Positions 1-12,559 of a stretch of 64,000 nt of DNA are shown here, in pieces. The stretch's first letter is position 1. Each line of letters opens with the position of its first letter. This stretch comes from Nemophila menziesii (taxonomy: Eukaryota; Streptophyta; Magnoliopsida; Boraginales; Hydrophyllaceae). The stretch is from NCBI GenBank assembly GCA_029959085.1, contig JARWIR010000002.1:60938154-61002153 (forward strand), in the 5' to 3' direction. Made by a program: the position numbers and the translations under genes. The notes beneath the pieces were generated by a model. The model was not told the origin of the DNA and ran no database searches. It saw nothing but the letters and a program-made list of their open reading frames with translations.

Positions 1-433
1 CATATTCTCCCATATAGGGGTTTATAGTACTTTAGGATAGCTCCTAGGTCCACCCTGACGGGGGCTAGGAGACATTAGAGTCCCGACTAATATAGAAATA
101 TCAGTTCTGCCCTTAACGAAAGTATTAATTACGTAAGTTTAGGTGATTCCCTAACGTGACTCAAGTATAGCTTATATCAGTGTCTTAATCATTTAGTATT
201 TACTTTCAGTAATTTATTTAATCGCGTCTAGTAATTTAATAACTCAAAACCAAAAAAATATATTATGTAATTACAATTACTACTATTTTTCTATTGAACA
301 CTTGGGTTAGACCAGTCCAATCCTTGAGAACGAAACCCGATTTATCGGAGTATTACTTGGACAACTGTACACTTGCGGTATTGTGGTACCTTTTATTTAA
401 GTACTTAATTTTATAACACACCAGGACCCACCA
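1..433 (+). repeat. Element G: decayed 3' part of an LTR
   Basis: Right-hand part of an LTR related to those of A and B. It has the CCACCCTGACGGGGG block (52-66), a GAGTCCCGAC-like block near 80, an ACTTGCGGT block near 370 and the terminal ACCCACCA ending at 433. It is more diverged than the LTRs of A and B are from each other. The left part lies outside the window. Confidence 0.75.
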
Positions 434-1380
434 ATATGTCACTCCTAGAGTAACCCAAGAACAAATGTACTTTCATATGTTCCCATTTTACCTCACAGGA
501 GGAGACAGTGAATGGTATGATCAGCAACAACACGATGAAATATCCTCATAGTGTTAGACTTAGTGGACAACTTGATGTCGCAAGTTTTCTCCAAGAGCCG
601 GGAGAAGCTATAGGAGTTGCTTGGACTCGTTACCAATATTTGTTATGAAAATTCCATTACATGGGTACTCAATTGAATTACAGCTTGGGATATTTTATTC
701 TAGACGAAGCCTGCACAGAGAAGGTAGATACTATATGTCAAGATGGTCACGACTAATCAAGCTTTGGCTATTATGGATAGAACTATGAAGAATGAAATGA
801 GTTGGCAACCATCAAGATCATTAGTTTAAGTTTCAGAAAGAGGTACTTTGAATGTGGACGCAGAATCAACCTTGAAAGCTAAGATTGCCGCACTTGAGTA
901 TAAGGTAAAGCAGTTATATGTGTCTAATAAGCAAGCTATCGTGAATGTGGTACAAGAACCAGAGATATGTCCTAGTTGTGGGGCAGTTGATCATAGCTGG
1001 GAAGAATGTGCTAACATCCCAGAATCCGTGTGTTTCGTCAACAATCGAGGTAATAATTATTCAGGTGGTCAAGTATATTGTAATCAATATAAGAATCATC
1101 CAGGCTTTCAATATTCGAATCTACAAGGGGCTGCTAATACAGGAAACTATCAATCAAGGCCCCAAGGAAACAATTATCAATTCAAGCCACAAAACCAATA
1201 CCAAGGAAGTCAACCAAGAGCCGATCATGAAGCTTATTCCGATACGCTAGCTCAAAAAAGCACTTCATGCTCGACCTCAAGAGGGTGCGCTCACCGCACA
1301 TGATTTTGCCCTTTCCTTGACGCAATACATGGTAGCTTCCCAAAGTAAGACAACCCAAATTGAAGATTGTTGTTCATAAT
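434..1380 (+). pseudogene. Element G: broken gag with CCHC zinc knuckle
   Basis: Remnant of an Athila-type gag. From 437 a frame reads VTQEQMYFHMFPFYLTG, the helix that in A and B reads VSREQMYYAAFRFF. Stops and frameshifts follow. The frame from 848 to 1303 keeps a CX2CX4HX4C knuckle (CPSCGAVDHSWEEC, from about 968) and the N/Q-rich tail with NHPGFQYSNLQGAAN. There is no primer-binding site or leader: the LTR end at 433 runs straight into mid-gag, so about 0.6 kb has been deleted. Nothing after 1380 looks like protease or RT. It is non-functional. The motif match is clear, the exact 3' end is not. Confidence 0.75.
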
Positions 1381-2428
1381 GACATGATCTAGTTTATACT
1401 TTATTACTAAATCATCAATCATTTCAAGCATGATTAATTTGTGGTGTTAGATATGCAATCCATGTCTAATTGATAATTATATTGGTTATTTGTATGAATA
1501 TTTTTTTGTATATGTTTATTTGCGTTAATCAATTTAATCAATATTATGTAAACAGCTTATATCTGCAAAATTAACAAAAGAGAATGAATATTATTGAAGA
1601 GTACACTATGAGATAGCATACAATATTTGCATACCTTTTAATTATTAACCCCAAATTTTATAACAAGTTTTTTAATTAAATATTTCAGTGCGAAAAATAT
1701 TTATTGAAACATGGACCAGAAGACTCCAGTATTCTAATTGCAGTGTTCTGGGAAGACAAGATAATTTTTATCTTAAGAGTTACCAAATAATAATTTATAA
1801 ATATGAATATATGTATTGTAGCAATCCTAAAGGCTAATGAAGACAAGATAGCTTTAAAATAGTCATACAACACAATTTTATAGAAGGGACAGATTCAAGC
1901 TACAAGACTTTAAAATTAAAGTTATGTTACGCACCGATTAGCCTAAAAAATTGTCGATGGAGGAAAACCAAGGATTATTTAATGAAAGACAAGACTTTTC
2001 AACAAAAAATTGTTGAGCAACCATATATTACAAATTCATCCAAGTTCACCTATAGATGGACGGAGGAAAAATAAGTTCCTTTAGCTACGTATTTTGTGAG
2101 GGTGTATGCTTTTGATTCTGCGGAGGATGAAGCAGCCTATGGTCAAACAAACTACTTGTTTAATGTTAAGGCGAATAGCAGACGTCATGCTATTCTTGAT
2201 ATTGTTCCGTTTACTTTTCCACTTTCTCTCTTATCTCCTTGGGTGTCTTCTATAACCTGGAGAAAAAAAAGTCCAACTAGCTATATAGCTTTCAAGAAAT
2301 TATATAAGTTCGCTATAATAATAAGTTGTAAGAGTTGAATAGTAATTCTCCATTATATAATGTTGACACGCCCCCACATTGTATGTATGTTAGTTACAAT
2401 AATAGGCTGTAAGATTTGAGAAGTCATT

Positions 2429-2451
2429 TATATATATATATATATATATAA
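2429..2451. repeat. (TA)n microsatellite
   Basis: Uninterrupted TA dinucleotides, about 11 units. Confidence 0.9.
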
Positions 2452-2741
2452 ATATACTAAATGCCCCGTAGCTGAAGTACTTAGGCATAAGTGAATTTAA
2501 AAAATTATAATAGATAGTACAAAATTAGTAATTGAATTGTATTTAAAAGATAAAATTAGAATTATTGGGTTTAGAGAGGGAGAGAGTAATGTGAGATAAT
2601 ACTTACGGAATTTTTTTTTCGTGTTATATACATACCAAGAGCATTTTTGGAAGTTTTTAAATTTTTAGTTAAAACGATCCGGATCGTTCTTTGTAACATA
2701 GTTTTTGCTAAAAATCGATCTTGACCTTCTTTATACCCCTT

Positions 2742-2743
<2 letters not shown>

Positions 2744-2789
<46 letters not shown>
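2744..2789. repeat. (TA)n microsatellite
   Basis: Uninterrupted TA dinucleotides, about 23 units. Confidence 0.9.
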
Positions 2790-2791
<2 letters not shown>

Positions 2792-3344
2792 TAGGTATGA
2801 ATCCGTGCCTTACGGAACTCTAACGATATTGATTTAGAAAAATAGATAGAACACATGATATACAAACAATTTTTGAGATAAAAATAAACTGAAAAAATTT
2901 CAACCAAACAAAAAAAATAAGATACATTACACAAAGTCAACTACATAAACTATAGATCAACCAACCAAAATATAATCTTATGTAATTATACATATATTAT
3001 CACAAGTATTTTACGCCAAACATCTTGCACACAAACCTTTAGGCCGAAAAATCTCAAACGCTATTTATTGTGATACATTTTACATATTTAACCTAAAAAA
3101 ACCAGCATGAAGATTATTGAGACTCACAATTTATCTATGTAGTTTAATAAACCGCTGAGACAAAAATAACAACCTGATCATAATGTCATATACATAGGTA
3201 AATATTGATGACTATCGAAGTATCAAAACACTAATTGCACTACATTTTCTTAAATCACATAACAAATGGACCTATGTATTTTACACTTTGGTCCTTGTAT
3301 TACACTATAAATTATCATAACAGTAAAATCAATATCTTTAACAT

Positions 3345-3661
3345 TTATCCTAACAAAAAAAGAACTATTTGAACATCCCCTTTCGAGGGAGATGGTAGCG
3401 CTTCGGTGATTATCTCACCGTGTTCAGTTATCTTTTGAGCTTGAAGACTAATAGTCTTAACCTTGTCGTCAACGTATTGGATCTTCTTCATGTTAGTAGT
3501 TTTATCTTGGGTCAATTGTAGGAGTTGACTTTGCATTTGTTCTATGATTGAAGTGAGCCGCATCACATTCTTCTCTAAAAGTTGATTATGTTGTTTAAGA
3601 TCTTGATTCTGTTGTTGCAGTCTTTGCACTACTGATGCATTGATCTTTGATTCAAGTCTGC
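3345..3661 (-). pseudogene. Element E: distal gag fragment, coiled coil
   Basis: Read on the minus strand this continues the gag of E that is interrupted at 32233 by insertion of F. Skipping the insertion, the frame passes from ...SSTSRRKYDQ into LESKINASVVQRLQQQNQDL. It encodes a Gln/Leu-rich coiled coil (LQQQNQDLKQHNQLLEKNV and onward) and then ALPSPSKGD before similarity stops. No CCHC knuckle is visible in either E fragment. Continuity across a 28.6-kb insertion supports the nest model. The part of E beyond 3345, including its 3' LTR, is missing. Confidence 0.7.
3657..3661. other. Target-site duplication of F, left copy (TCTGC)
   Basis: Five bases flanking the left LTR of F; the right copy is TCTGA at 32233-32237, one mismatch. 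Confidence 0.6.
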
Positions 3662-5194
3662 TGGTGTCGCCTAGGGTGTGATAAAAATAAGATAAAATTA
3701 AGTCAAGAAACTACACACTCTCACCCTAGACAGGCACAGTACTGCAAGTATTACAGGACGTATGCAAGTTTTAGTTAATAAGCTGAGTTCGTTCTCAGGG
3801 ACTTAAGTGTGTTAATCGCGTGAGTAGGAATAACGAGTAAAAGTAAATAATTAAAAGACAGAAAATAAAAGATATGAATTTTCGAAATTAAGAATTAAAC
3901 TAAGAAATTAAAAGACAATAAAGTAAAAGATTAAGAATATAAGATGAGAGATATAGCTTAGGTTTTGCTAGTATGCACTAATCCTTCTAATTCTATCTAT
4001 AAATCTAGTTAATAAGGGAGAATATTAGCTCTTGGTATACTTAGTAAGGATTCTAAATTCCCATACCTTAGACATTGAGAGCGACTAAGGGGGCTACGGC
4101 ACAACCAAGACGTGGTTACACTCTTAGAGTTATCAAGCGCTACCAAGGCTCTAAGCCAACGCAACAATCAATTGGTGATATGGTGATTAAAACAAACCTT
4201 AATGACTATCTAGTTAGAATCATGTTTTGTCAGAACTAATATCGACACTAGACATTATGTGGTGGTTCAATAGTTAAACACCCTGCCAAGGAGACCATCT
4301 AACTACTATTAAAACAATCCTAAAGTGATCAGTTCTAGGAAAGACAATAAATCAAAACACATAAACAAATATTAAGTAAGAAGCTAATATCAAATTAAAA
4401 CATGTAATTCCCAAAGAAACTTAGATAGAAGAATTAGAATTCATAGATTATACATTATGCAAAACCCAAGCTATGGGGGGTTTAGTTCATACCTGAAGGA
4501 AATAAACTAAAAGAAATTACAAAAGACATCATCTTGCTCTCTACAATGACTAAGGAATAATTATAAGGTTTTTCTAAGCAAGGATTGCTAGGGTCTTTTT
4601 ACAAGTGATATAAGGGTGTATTTATAGGTGTTTAGAAGACCTAATACGTTTTCTTGAGGAAGAGATAAAGTATTGGACTTCTAGCCCAACTCTAATTCGT
4701 ATGGAAATAAAGATAAACACTGCTGGACCGTTTTGAGCATATCTTCTTCGTTATTGTTCGGTTTGAGCTCCATAAGATACCAAAAGAATCCTCACAGAAT
4801 AATCTTTGTCCTTATGAAAGGAAATTACCAAAATCTGCCTATTTCTTGGGGTAAATAGCACTTTTTAGGTGTGTACTGCAGAATCCCAGATTTAGGCAGC
4901 TTTTCCTTTTCCATCTTTTTAGCTTTTGTTTCCTTATCTCCAATTACCATGCAAATCTCTTTCCATATCTTGTAGTCTTTGACTTGGACTCTAATTAATC
5001 CCTATAATTATCTTTAAAGCTACACACTAAATAAACAATTAAACCCAATATGCTCTAAAAATATTATTTTGCTAAATCAAGACTCAAAATAGTAAAGTGC
5101 ACTATTTCTCAAGAAAATCGACATTAAAGACTTCTAAATCACTAAAAATGATTTCTCATCCTAATATTAATCTATCACAAATGAGGAGATATCA
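3662..5194 (-). repeat. Element F 3' LTR
   Basis: 1533 bp. In element direction it starts TGATATCTCC and ends GACACCA. A TATAAATA box lies at 4619-4626 (minus). It pairs with 30698-32232. Confidence 0.93.
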
Positions 5195-5211
5195 AGACCC
5201 CCAACTCAAAG
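5195..5211 (-). other. Element F polypurine tract
   Basis: On the minus strand CTTTGAGTTGGGGGTCT directly abuts the 3' LTR, the expected place of the plus-strand primer. Identical in C at 9991-10007. Confidence 0.85.
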
Positions 5212-6780
5212 TTGTATCGTCCTGATACAATAAAGATAAAAACAAGGGGAAGTCTATAAATACACACTTATAAAATTCTCAATACAATGGGAAAAAGCAT
5301 AGCAGAAGACATAGAATAAACCTAAAGCACATAACTCAAAAAATTTCATGCAATAATATTCATAAACTACATACCTGTACACTTCTCATATCTACAGTTA
5401 ACACGGTTTGAATTCTAGATCAGATTAGTTTCGCAATGTAAGAAGGATTGGGACTTTACTCAGTTCCCCAAGGAAGCTATAGATTGCTCATCGATTTTCA
5501 CTAGTATTCAAAGATCCACTCAACTAATCTCTAATGGCTCAATCACTTCTCAATTACATAGCAAAGAATCAAAAGGTCTTTAAGGTTGTAATTTAGGCTT
5601 AGGGATGGTATGATAGTATATTTGGATAATTTGGAGTGAGCTTTTGGCTCTCTCCTCACTAGCCATCAACGAATCTCCCTAGAGCTTGAGTTACTCTCAT
5701 AAAAACGTTTCTCACTCAACCCAATGAATTCCTTGATGCAAAATTTAGCATCCCCAATAACCCAATTAAAGCTTAAGATATTCACATAAAAAAAATTCCT
5801 GTTTGCCGGTCCGAATATATATATATTTTCTTTTCTTTTCAAATCAATTTTTAAGCTATGACTCTCTTTTAATGTTGAGATATCACGCTAATTTTCTCAT
5901 ATATATTTTTCTTTTAATGCCCTTGTTGGCAATTTTAGCTCGTAGCTTCTTTTTCATTCACTATTACCCCAGCAAAGGGTTACAATAAAAATCTGTGAAT
6001 CATCATCAATATAAAGCACAAAGCACAATTAATAAGATCAAAAATCCCAACCCAATAACAATTCCCATAATGGTGGACCCACCACCCTAAACTCAAGCTC
6101 TAAAACAACTGTCTATGCATCGCGATTCGAGTGCGGGTCATATGGAAAAGTCCTATAATCTAAAGGATATGGCTTATAACGTGTTCCAATAAAAATCTTT
6201 AGAAAGGCTAGAAGGGGCTGAGAAGGATATAGCATATTAAATCAAAAATCACAAGGTGAGAAGGTATAAAAAGGCTTCAAAGGCTTCAAACATGAAAGAA
6301 CCGCCTTAATCACTTTCTACACTATGTAATTTCGTTATTTTCTTACCTTTAGCACTTTCATCAAATGGTTTTGTCAACTAGCTTGGATCTCACGGCCTAC
6401 ACACTTCTCAAGGTTCCCTAAGATCGAACATACTTTCTATCGCATTGCTCACTAATCTTTTCTTTACTATCAACGTGTGTTTTCCTGCAAATACTCAAAG
6501 CATACAAATACATAGCTTATAAACATATTACTTATTATCATCAATTCACTGAGTTTATGCTTTCAAGCTATTAAACATACTCTACATCTAATTCCCATAT
6601 ATCAAAAATTTTAATTTCTACCTAAAAACAGAAAAATGGAGATGAGAGACAATGAATCCCCACACCCCCAACTCAAATATGAGCCGTGTCCCCACGACTC
6701 AAAAAGACTCGGAAAAAGAATTTAAAATTAGCAGATAAACATATTTACAGAAATGGTAAGGAATAAAGAGAACATACTTT
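5212..6780 (-). other. Element F 3' non-coding region
   Basis: About 1.57 kb between ORF2 and the polypurine tract with no coding potential. It contains polypurine-like boxes near 6065-6085 and 6665-6678 (minus) and a hairpin at 6679-6700. The whole stretch is nearly collinear with 10008-11574 of C, so it is a conserved part of the family. Confidence 0.75.
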
Positions 6781-6796
6781 CGAGGCTATTGCCTCG
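6781..6796 (-). other. Inverted repeat spanning the F ORF2 stop codon
   Basis: CGAGGCTATTGCCTCG has 6-bp arms around a 4-base loop; the minus-strand TAG stop (6786-6788) lies within it. Same in C. Confidence 0.8.
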
Positions 6797-7991
6797 TATC
6801 ATTGATATCCAAGGTTGGAATTGTTGGACCTTTCGTTAATTGCTCAAGGAGTTTCATGATGTGCACTTGATTAGCGTTGATTTGTGCCACATCATTGACT
6901 AAGGAAGTTTGAGCTGCTTCAAATTTCGTTAAACGCTCCTCCATCTTCTCTTGCCAACTTTGCTCCTTTTCTTCTTTCGAGACTTGCGTAGAACCCGCTC
7001 TTCGAAAGATATCCTTGATCCAAGAATTATCAATATAACTCGTCTTAAACTCGAGTTTCTCTTCTTCACCCAATACTACATTCGCTTCTCGCACAAGACA
7101 CGTGATCATAGTAGGAAATTTAACATTATAAACTGATTTAGGAGAGACCGAAAATCGTATCACCTCCTCATAGATCAACTGTGCCACATCAACTTCTTTT
7201 CCTCTCAAAATACAGTCCAACAGTAGAGCATACTTCATAGTCACATCCAAAGTTCGTGTGTTTCCAAAGACATTAGGAACAAGGAAATTGTGCCAAATTC
7301 TTGCATCCGATTGAAGATATTTGTAAGGCTGAGGTGCCTTCAACTCTCCCTTATGTGATTGCACTTTCTCCTTGTCTAATACATGCTCAAAAAGTAATTC
7401 CTCATCAAAGATTTTTTGTTTAGCAACCGCTTCTTCAAATTTGCAAAAACCTTCCAATTTCTTAAACTTGAAGTGGTTTCTAATCTCCTCAACTGTGAAA
7501 GGAACTAGCTTTCCTCAAATCGAAACACAACCTTTACTATCTCGGCTAAAGAGGCCTAAATAGAATTCCAAAACTAACTCATGACATAGTTCAGAACGTC
7601 TTACCATGAATGTAGACCAACCCAATTTCTCACCAAGCTCTAAGAATCTTGCATATTCTCCTGTACCAACTTCTTCCTTGAATACTTTCTTATAAGCAAA
7701 AGGTAGTTCTTTCAATTGTTTCTCTGCAGAAATCTTCAGAGCCCTTGAAGTTTCCTCTTTCTCTTTGGGTGTAAGACCTTGTGGAGGTTGTGTTTTCTCC
7801 GTTTCATAAAAGTAAAGCTTTTTACCATTACGATCAAACAAAGGTATTGCACTCTTTTCAACTCTATCTTTACCCTTTGATTTAGAACTAGAACCTTTGT
7901 CAATTGATTTCTTCTTGATTAAATCCAATCCCTTGTTACTCTTTACCTCCCTCTTGTTAGCTAAAATTGTTGTTCTATTAGTCATCTTCAA
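6786..7991 (-). pseudogene. Element F ORF2 (plant transposon-type protein), one stop codon
   Basis: A 401-codon frame from ATG 7991 (MKMTNRT) to TAG 6786, broken by a single TGA at 7515-7517 where C reads AGG. Residues about 1-60 are Lys/Ser-rich and look like a nuclear localisation signal. Residues about 100-180 hold FLELGEKLGWSTFMVRR, FYLGLFSRD and GKLVPFTVEEIRNHFKF. This resembles the 'putative plant transposon protein' domain found in the post-pol ORF of Athila elements, where FY..L and (V/I)RGK.VPF recur. The C-terminus is a coiled coil (EERLTKFEAAQTSLVNDVAQ). The position after pol is where Athila carries its env-like ORF, but I see no signal peptide or membrane segment, so an envelope role is not supported. 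Function unknown. Confidence 0.75.
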
Positions 7992-8467
7992 TTAACCTCC
8001 AACTCAAAGCTTTAGCAACCCTTGAAATTTGAACTTGTGAATTATTGATTGAACAAGCTTGATTTGGCCTAGGATAGGTGAATTGATGATGATTTTCTAT
8101 GTGGGTGAGGTGGATTTGTAATGGGTTGGTTTGGATTTAAGAAATTGTAGGATGAATTTTGAAAATTTAAGCTCTTGATTCTTCAATTTGATGGATTTGG
8201 TGAGGATTGGGTGCTTGATTCTCTCTTGTAATGAGGTGGAGAGATGATTTGATGTGTTTTTCTTGATGATTGGGTAGTGTTTGGATGATTGGTGAATGTT
8301 TTGATGAGTTTAAATGGAGTTGGGAGAGTTTTGGAGAAGAGAAAGAGGCTTTAGGTTTATAAAATTCGGAATAATGGCTTAATACCTCATTTATACACTT
8401 GAATCCCGTTTCTTTCTCTCTCCAGCAGCGCGGCGCGGACCATACCTGCGGAGTAGGGGTGTACTGC
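7992..8467 (-). other. Element F leader of ORF2, ends in GC-rich array
   Basis: Non-coding. Next to the ORF2 start lies a TTTGAGTTGGAGGT box (minus, about 7995-8010). From about 8420 the sequence turns GC-rich (GCGGCGCGGACC...), the first part of the palindrome array that continues at 18102 after C. Confidence 0.7.
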
Positions 8468-8472
8468 GGGGT
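8468..8472. other. Target-site duplication of C, left copy (GGGGT)
   Basis: Exact match to 18097-18101 beyond the other end of C. Confidence 0.92.
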
Positions 8473-9990
8473 TGGTGTCGCCTAGGGTGTGATAAAAATA
8501 TAATAAAATTAAGTTAAGAAACTACGCACTCTCACCCTAGACAGGCACAGTACTGCAAGTATTATAGGACGTATGCAAGTTTTAATGATAAGTTGAGTTC
8601 GTTCTCAGGGACTTAAGTGTGTTATACGCGTGAGTAGGAATAACGAGTAAAAGTAATTAATTAAAGACAGGAAATTAAAGGGAACAGATTTTGAAATTAA
8701 CAAATTAAAACTAGGAAAATAAAAGAAAATAAAATAAAAGATAAGAAATATGAGATGAGAAGTATAGCTCAGGTTTTGCTAGTATGCACTAATCCTTCTA
8801 ATTCTATCTATAAATCTAGTTAATATGGGAGAATATTAGCTCTTGGTATACTTAGTCAGGATTCTAAATTCCCATACCTTGGACCTTTAGAGCGACTAAG
8901 GGGGCTACGACACAACCAAGAAGTGATTTCCAAACGCTACTAAGGCCCTAAGCAAATACTGCAATCATTGGTGATATGGTGATTAAAACAAACCCTAATG
9001 ACTATCTAGTTAGAATCATGTTTTGTCAGAACTAATATTGACACTAGACATTATGTGTTGGTTCAATAGTTAAACACCCTGTCAACGAGACCATCTAACT
9101 ATTATTAAAACAATCCTAAAGTGATCAGTTCTAGGAAAGACAATAAATCAGAACACATAAACAAATATTAAGTAAGTAGCTAATATCAGATTAAAACATA
9201 TAATTCCCAAAGAAACTAAGATATAAGAATTAGAATTCATAGATTATACATGATGCAAAACCCAAGCTATGGGGAGTTTAGTTCATACCTGAAGGAAATA
9301 AACTAAAAGAAATTACAAAAGACATCATCTTGCTCTCTACAATAAATTAGAAGAATAAAACCTTAAGAACTAATTACTATGAGGCAAGGATGATTTACAA
9401 GTGATATAAGGGTGTATTTATAGGTGTTTAGAAGACCTATTTTGTTTTCTTCAGGAAGAGGTAAGGTATTGGACTTCTAGCCCAACTCAAATTCGTATGG
9501 AAATAAAGATAAACACTGCTGGACCGTTTTGAGCATATCTTCTTCGTTATTGGTCGGTTTGAGCTCCATAAGATACCAAAAGAATCGCAACAGAATTATC
9601 TTTGTCCCTATGAAAGGAAATTACCAAAATCGGCCTATTTCCTGGGTAGAATAGCACATCTTTAGGCGTGTACTGCAGAATCCTAGATTAGGCAGCTTTT
9701 CCTTTTCCATCTTTTTAGCTTTTGTTTCCTTATCTCCAATTACCATGCAAATCTCTTTCCATAAGTTGTAATATTTGACTTGGACTCTAATTAAGATCTA
9801 TAATTATCTTTAAAGCTACACACTAAATAACTAATTAAACCCAGTATGCTCTAAAAATATTATTTTGCTAAATCAAGATTCAAAATAGGAAAGTGCACTA
9901 TTTCTCAAGAAAATCGACATTTATGACTTCTAAATCACTAAAAATGATGTCTCATCCTAACATTAATCTATCACAAATGAGGAGACATCA
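8473..9990 (-). repeat. Element C 3' LTR
   Basis: 1518 bp, starting TGATGTCTCC and ending GACACCA in element direction. TATAAATA box at 9415-9422 (minus). Pairs with 16565-18096; the two differ from the F pair by shared subfamily changes. Confidence 0.94.
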
Positions 9991-10007
9991 AGACCCCCAA
10001 CTCAAAG
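9991..10007 (-). other. Element C polypurine tract
   Basis: CTTTGAGTTGGGGGTCT on the minus strand, abutting the 3' LTR. Confidence 0.87.
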
Positions 10008-11574
10008 TTGTATCGTCCCGATACAATAAAGATAAAAACAAAGGGAAGTCTCTAAATACACACTTATAAAATTTTCAATACAAAGGGAAAAGCATAGCAG
10101 AATATATAGAATAAACCTAAAGCACATAACTCAGAAAATGTCATGCAATAATATTCATAAACTACATACCTGTACACTTCTCATATTCACATTCAACACG
10201 GCTTGAATTCAAGATCAGATTAGTTTCGCAATGTAAGAAGGATTGGGACTTTACTCAGTTCCCCAAGAGAGCTATAGATTGTTCATCGATTCTCACTAGT
10301 ATTCAAAGATCCACTCAACTAATTTCTAATGGCTCAATCACTTCTCAATTACATAGCAAAGAGTCAAAAGGTCTTTAAGGTTGTAATGTAGGCTTAGGGA
10401 CGGTATGATAGTATATTTGGATAATTTGGAGTGAGCTTTTGGCTCTCTCCTCACTAGCCATCAACGAATCGCCCTAGAGCTTGAGTTACTCTCATAAAAC
10501 ATATCTCACTCAACCCAATGAATTCCTTGATGCACAATTTAGCATCCCCAATAACCCAATTAAAGCTTAAGATGTTCACGTAAAAATCCACTTTGCCGGT
10601 CCGAATATATATATATTTTCTTTTCTTTTCAATTCAATTCTCTAGCTATGACTCTCTTTTAATGTTGAGATATCATGCTATTTTCTCATATATATATTTT
10701 TTCTTTTAATGCCCTTGTTGGCAAATTTAGCTCGTAGCTTCTTTTTCATTCACTATTACCCCGACAAAGGTTTACAATAAAAATCTGTGAATCATCATCA
10801 ATATAAAGTACAAAGCACAATTAATAAGCTAAAAAAATCCCAACCCAATAACAATTCCCATAATGATGGACCCACCATCCCAAACTCAAGCTCTAAAACA
10901 ACTGTCTATGCATCGCGATTCGAGTGCGGGTCATATGGAAAAGTCCTATAATCTAAAGGGATATGGCTTATAATGTGGTTCAATAAAAAGATTTAGAAAG
11001 GCTAGAAGGGGCTGAGAAGGATATAGCATATAAATCAAAAATCACAAGGTGAGAAGGTATAAAAAGGCTTCAAGGGCTTCAAATATGAAAGAACCGCCTT
11101 AATCACTTTCTACACTATGTAATTTCGTTATTTTCTTACCTTTAGCACTTTCATCAAATGGTTTTTCAACTAGCTTGGATCTCACGGCCTACACACTTCT
11201 CAAGGTTCCCTGAGATCGAACATACTTTCTATCGCATTGCTTACTAATCTTTTCTTTACTATCAACGTGTGTTTTCCTGCAAATACTCAAAGCATACAAA
11301 TACATAGTTCATAAACATATTACTTACTATCATCAATCTACTGAGCTTATGCTTTCAAGCTATTAAACACACTCTACATCTAATTCCAATATATCAAAAA
11401 TTTTAATTTCTCCCTAAAATTAGAAAAATGGAGATGAGAGACAACGAATCCCCACACCCCCAACTAAAAAATGAGCCGTGTCCCCACGTCTCGAAAAAGA
11501 CTCGAAAAACAGAAATAAAAATTAGCGGTTAGACATATTTACAGAAATGGTAAGGAAGAAAGAGAACATACTCT
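10008..11574 (-). other. Element C 3' non-coding region
   Basis: Non-coding, collinear with 5212-6780 of F. Two internal polypurine-like boxes (minus) lie near 10862-10885 and 11455-11470, and a hairpin at about 11472-11492. No open frame worth reporting. Confidence 0.75.
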
Positions 11575-11590
11575 CGAGGCTATTGCCTCG
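11575..11590 (-). other. Inverted repeat spanning the C ORF2 stop codon
   Basis: CGAGGCTATTGCCTCG, 6-bp arms, TAG stop (11580-11582, minus) inside. Confidence 0.8.
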
Positions 11591-12559
11591 CATCATTGAC
11601 ATCCAAGGTAGGATTTGCTGGACCTTTCGTTAATTGCTCAAGGAGTTTCAAGATGTGCACTTGATTAGCATTGATTAGTGCCACATCATTGACTAAGAAA
11701 GTTTGAGCTGCTTCGAATTTCGTTAAACGCTCCTCCATCTTCTCTTGCCAACTTTGCTCCTTTTCTTCTTTCGAGACTTGCGTAGAACCCGCTCTTCGAA
11801 AGATATCCTTGATCCAAGCATTATCAATATAACTCGTCTTAAAATCGAGTTTCTCTTCTTCACCCAATGTAACATTCGCTTTTCGCACAAGACACGTGAT
11901 CATAGTAGGAAATTTAACATTATAAACTGATTTAGGAGAGACCGAAAATCGTATCACCTTATCATAGATCAACTGTGCCACATCAACTTCTTCTCCTCTC
12001 AAAATACAGTCCAAAAGTAGAGCGTACTTCATAGTCACATCCAAAGTTTCTTAAACTTGAAGTGGATTCTAATCTCCTCAACTGTGAAAGGAACTAGCTT
12101 TCCCCTAATCGGAACACAATTACTATCTCGGCTAAAGAGGCCTAAATAGAATTCCAAAACTAACTCATGACATAATTCGGAACGTCTTACCATGAACGTA
12201 GACCAACCCAATTTCTCACCAAGCTCTAAGAATCTCGCGTATTCTCCTGTACCAACTTCTTCCTTGAATACTTTCTCATAAGAAAAAGTTAGTTCTTTCA
12301 ATTGTTTCTCTGCAGAAGTATCCTCTTTCTCTTTGGGTGCAGGACCTTGTTGAGGTTGTGTTTTCTCCTTTGCATAAAAGTAATGCTTTTTGACATTACG
12401 ATCAAACGAAGGTATTCCACTCTTCTCAACTTTATCTTTACCCTTTGATTTAGAACTAGCACCTTTGTCAATTGATTTCTTCTTTTTTAAATCCAATCCC
12501 TTGCTACTCTTCACCTCCCTCTTGTTAGCTAAAATTGTTGTTCTATTAGTCATCTTCAA
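11580..12559 (-). pseudogene. Element C ORF2 with internal deletion
   Basis: Homologue of the F ORF2. The first part (ATG 12559 to about 12050) carries the Lys-rich N-terminus and GWSTFMVRRSELCHEL, FYLGLFSRD and PIRGKLVPFTVEEI. The second part (about 12044 to 11580) carries LDVTMKYALLLDCILRGEE, FPTMITCLVRKAN and the C-terminal coiled coil. Compared with F, 205 bp (F 7255-7459) are missing at the junction, which shifts the frame; one or two shared T bases at the joint suggest microhomology. C lacks the TGA of F, so the two copies were damaged independently. Function unknown, as for F. Confidence 0.75.

Larger units (their letters stand above)
1381..3344. other. AT-rich stretch with no recognisable gene
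   Basis: No convincing coding sequence, LTR or RNA gene seen. It lies between G and the gag fragment of E and holds two TA microsatellites. It may be decayed interior of G or E, or host DNA trapped in the nest. The lost left half of E and of D should have been near here. Confidence 0.5.

Noticed and set aside
6786..7991. ORF2 as a retroviral-type envelope protein
   Set aside because: It sits in the Athila env-like position, but no signal peptide or membrane segment is visible and the N-terminus is Lys-rich.
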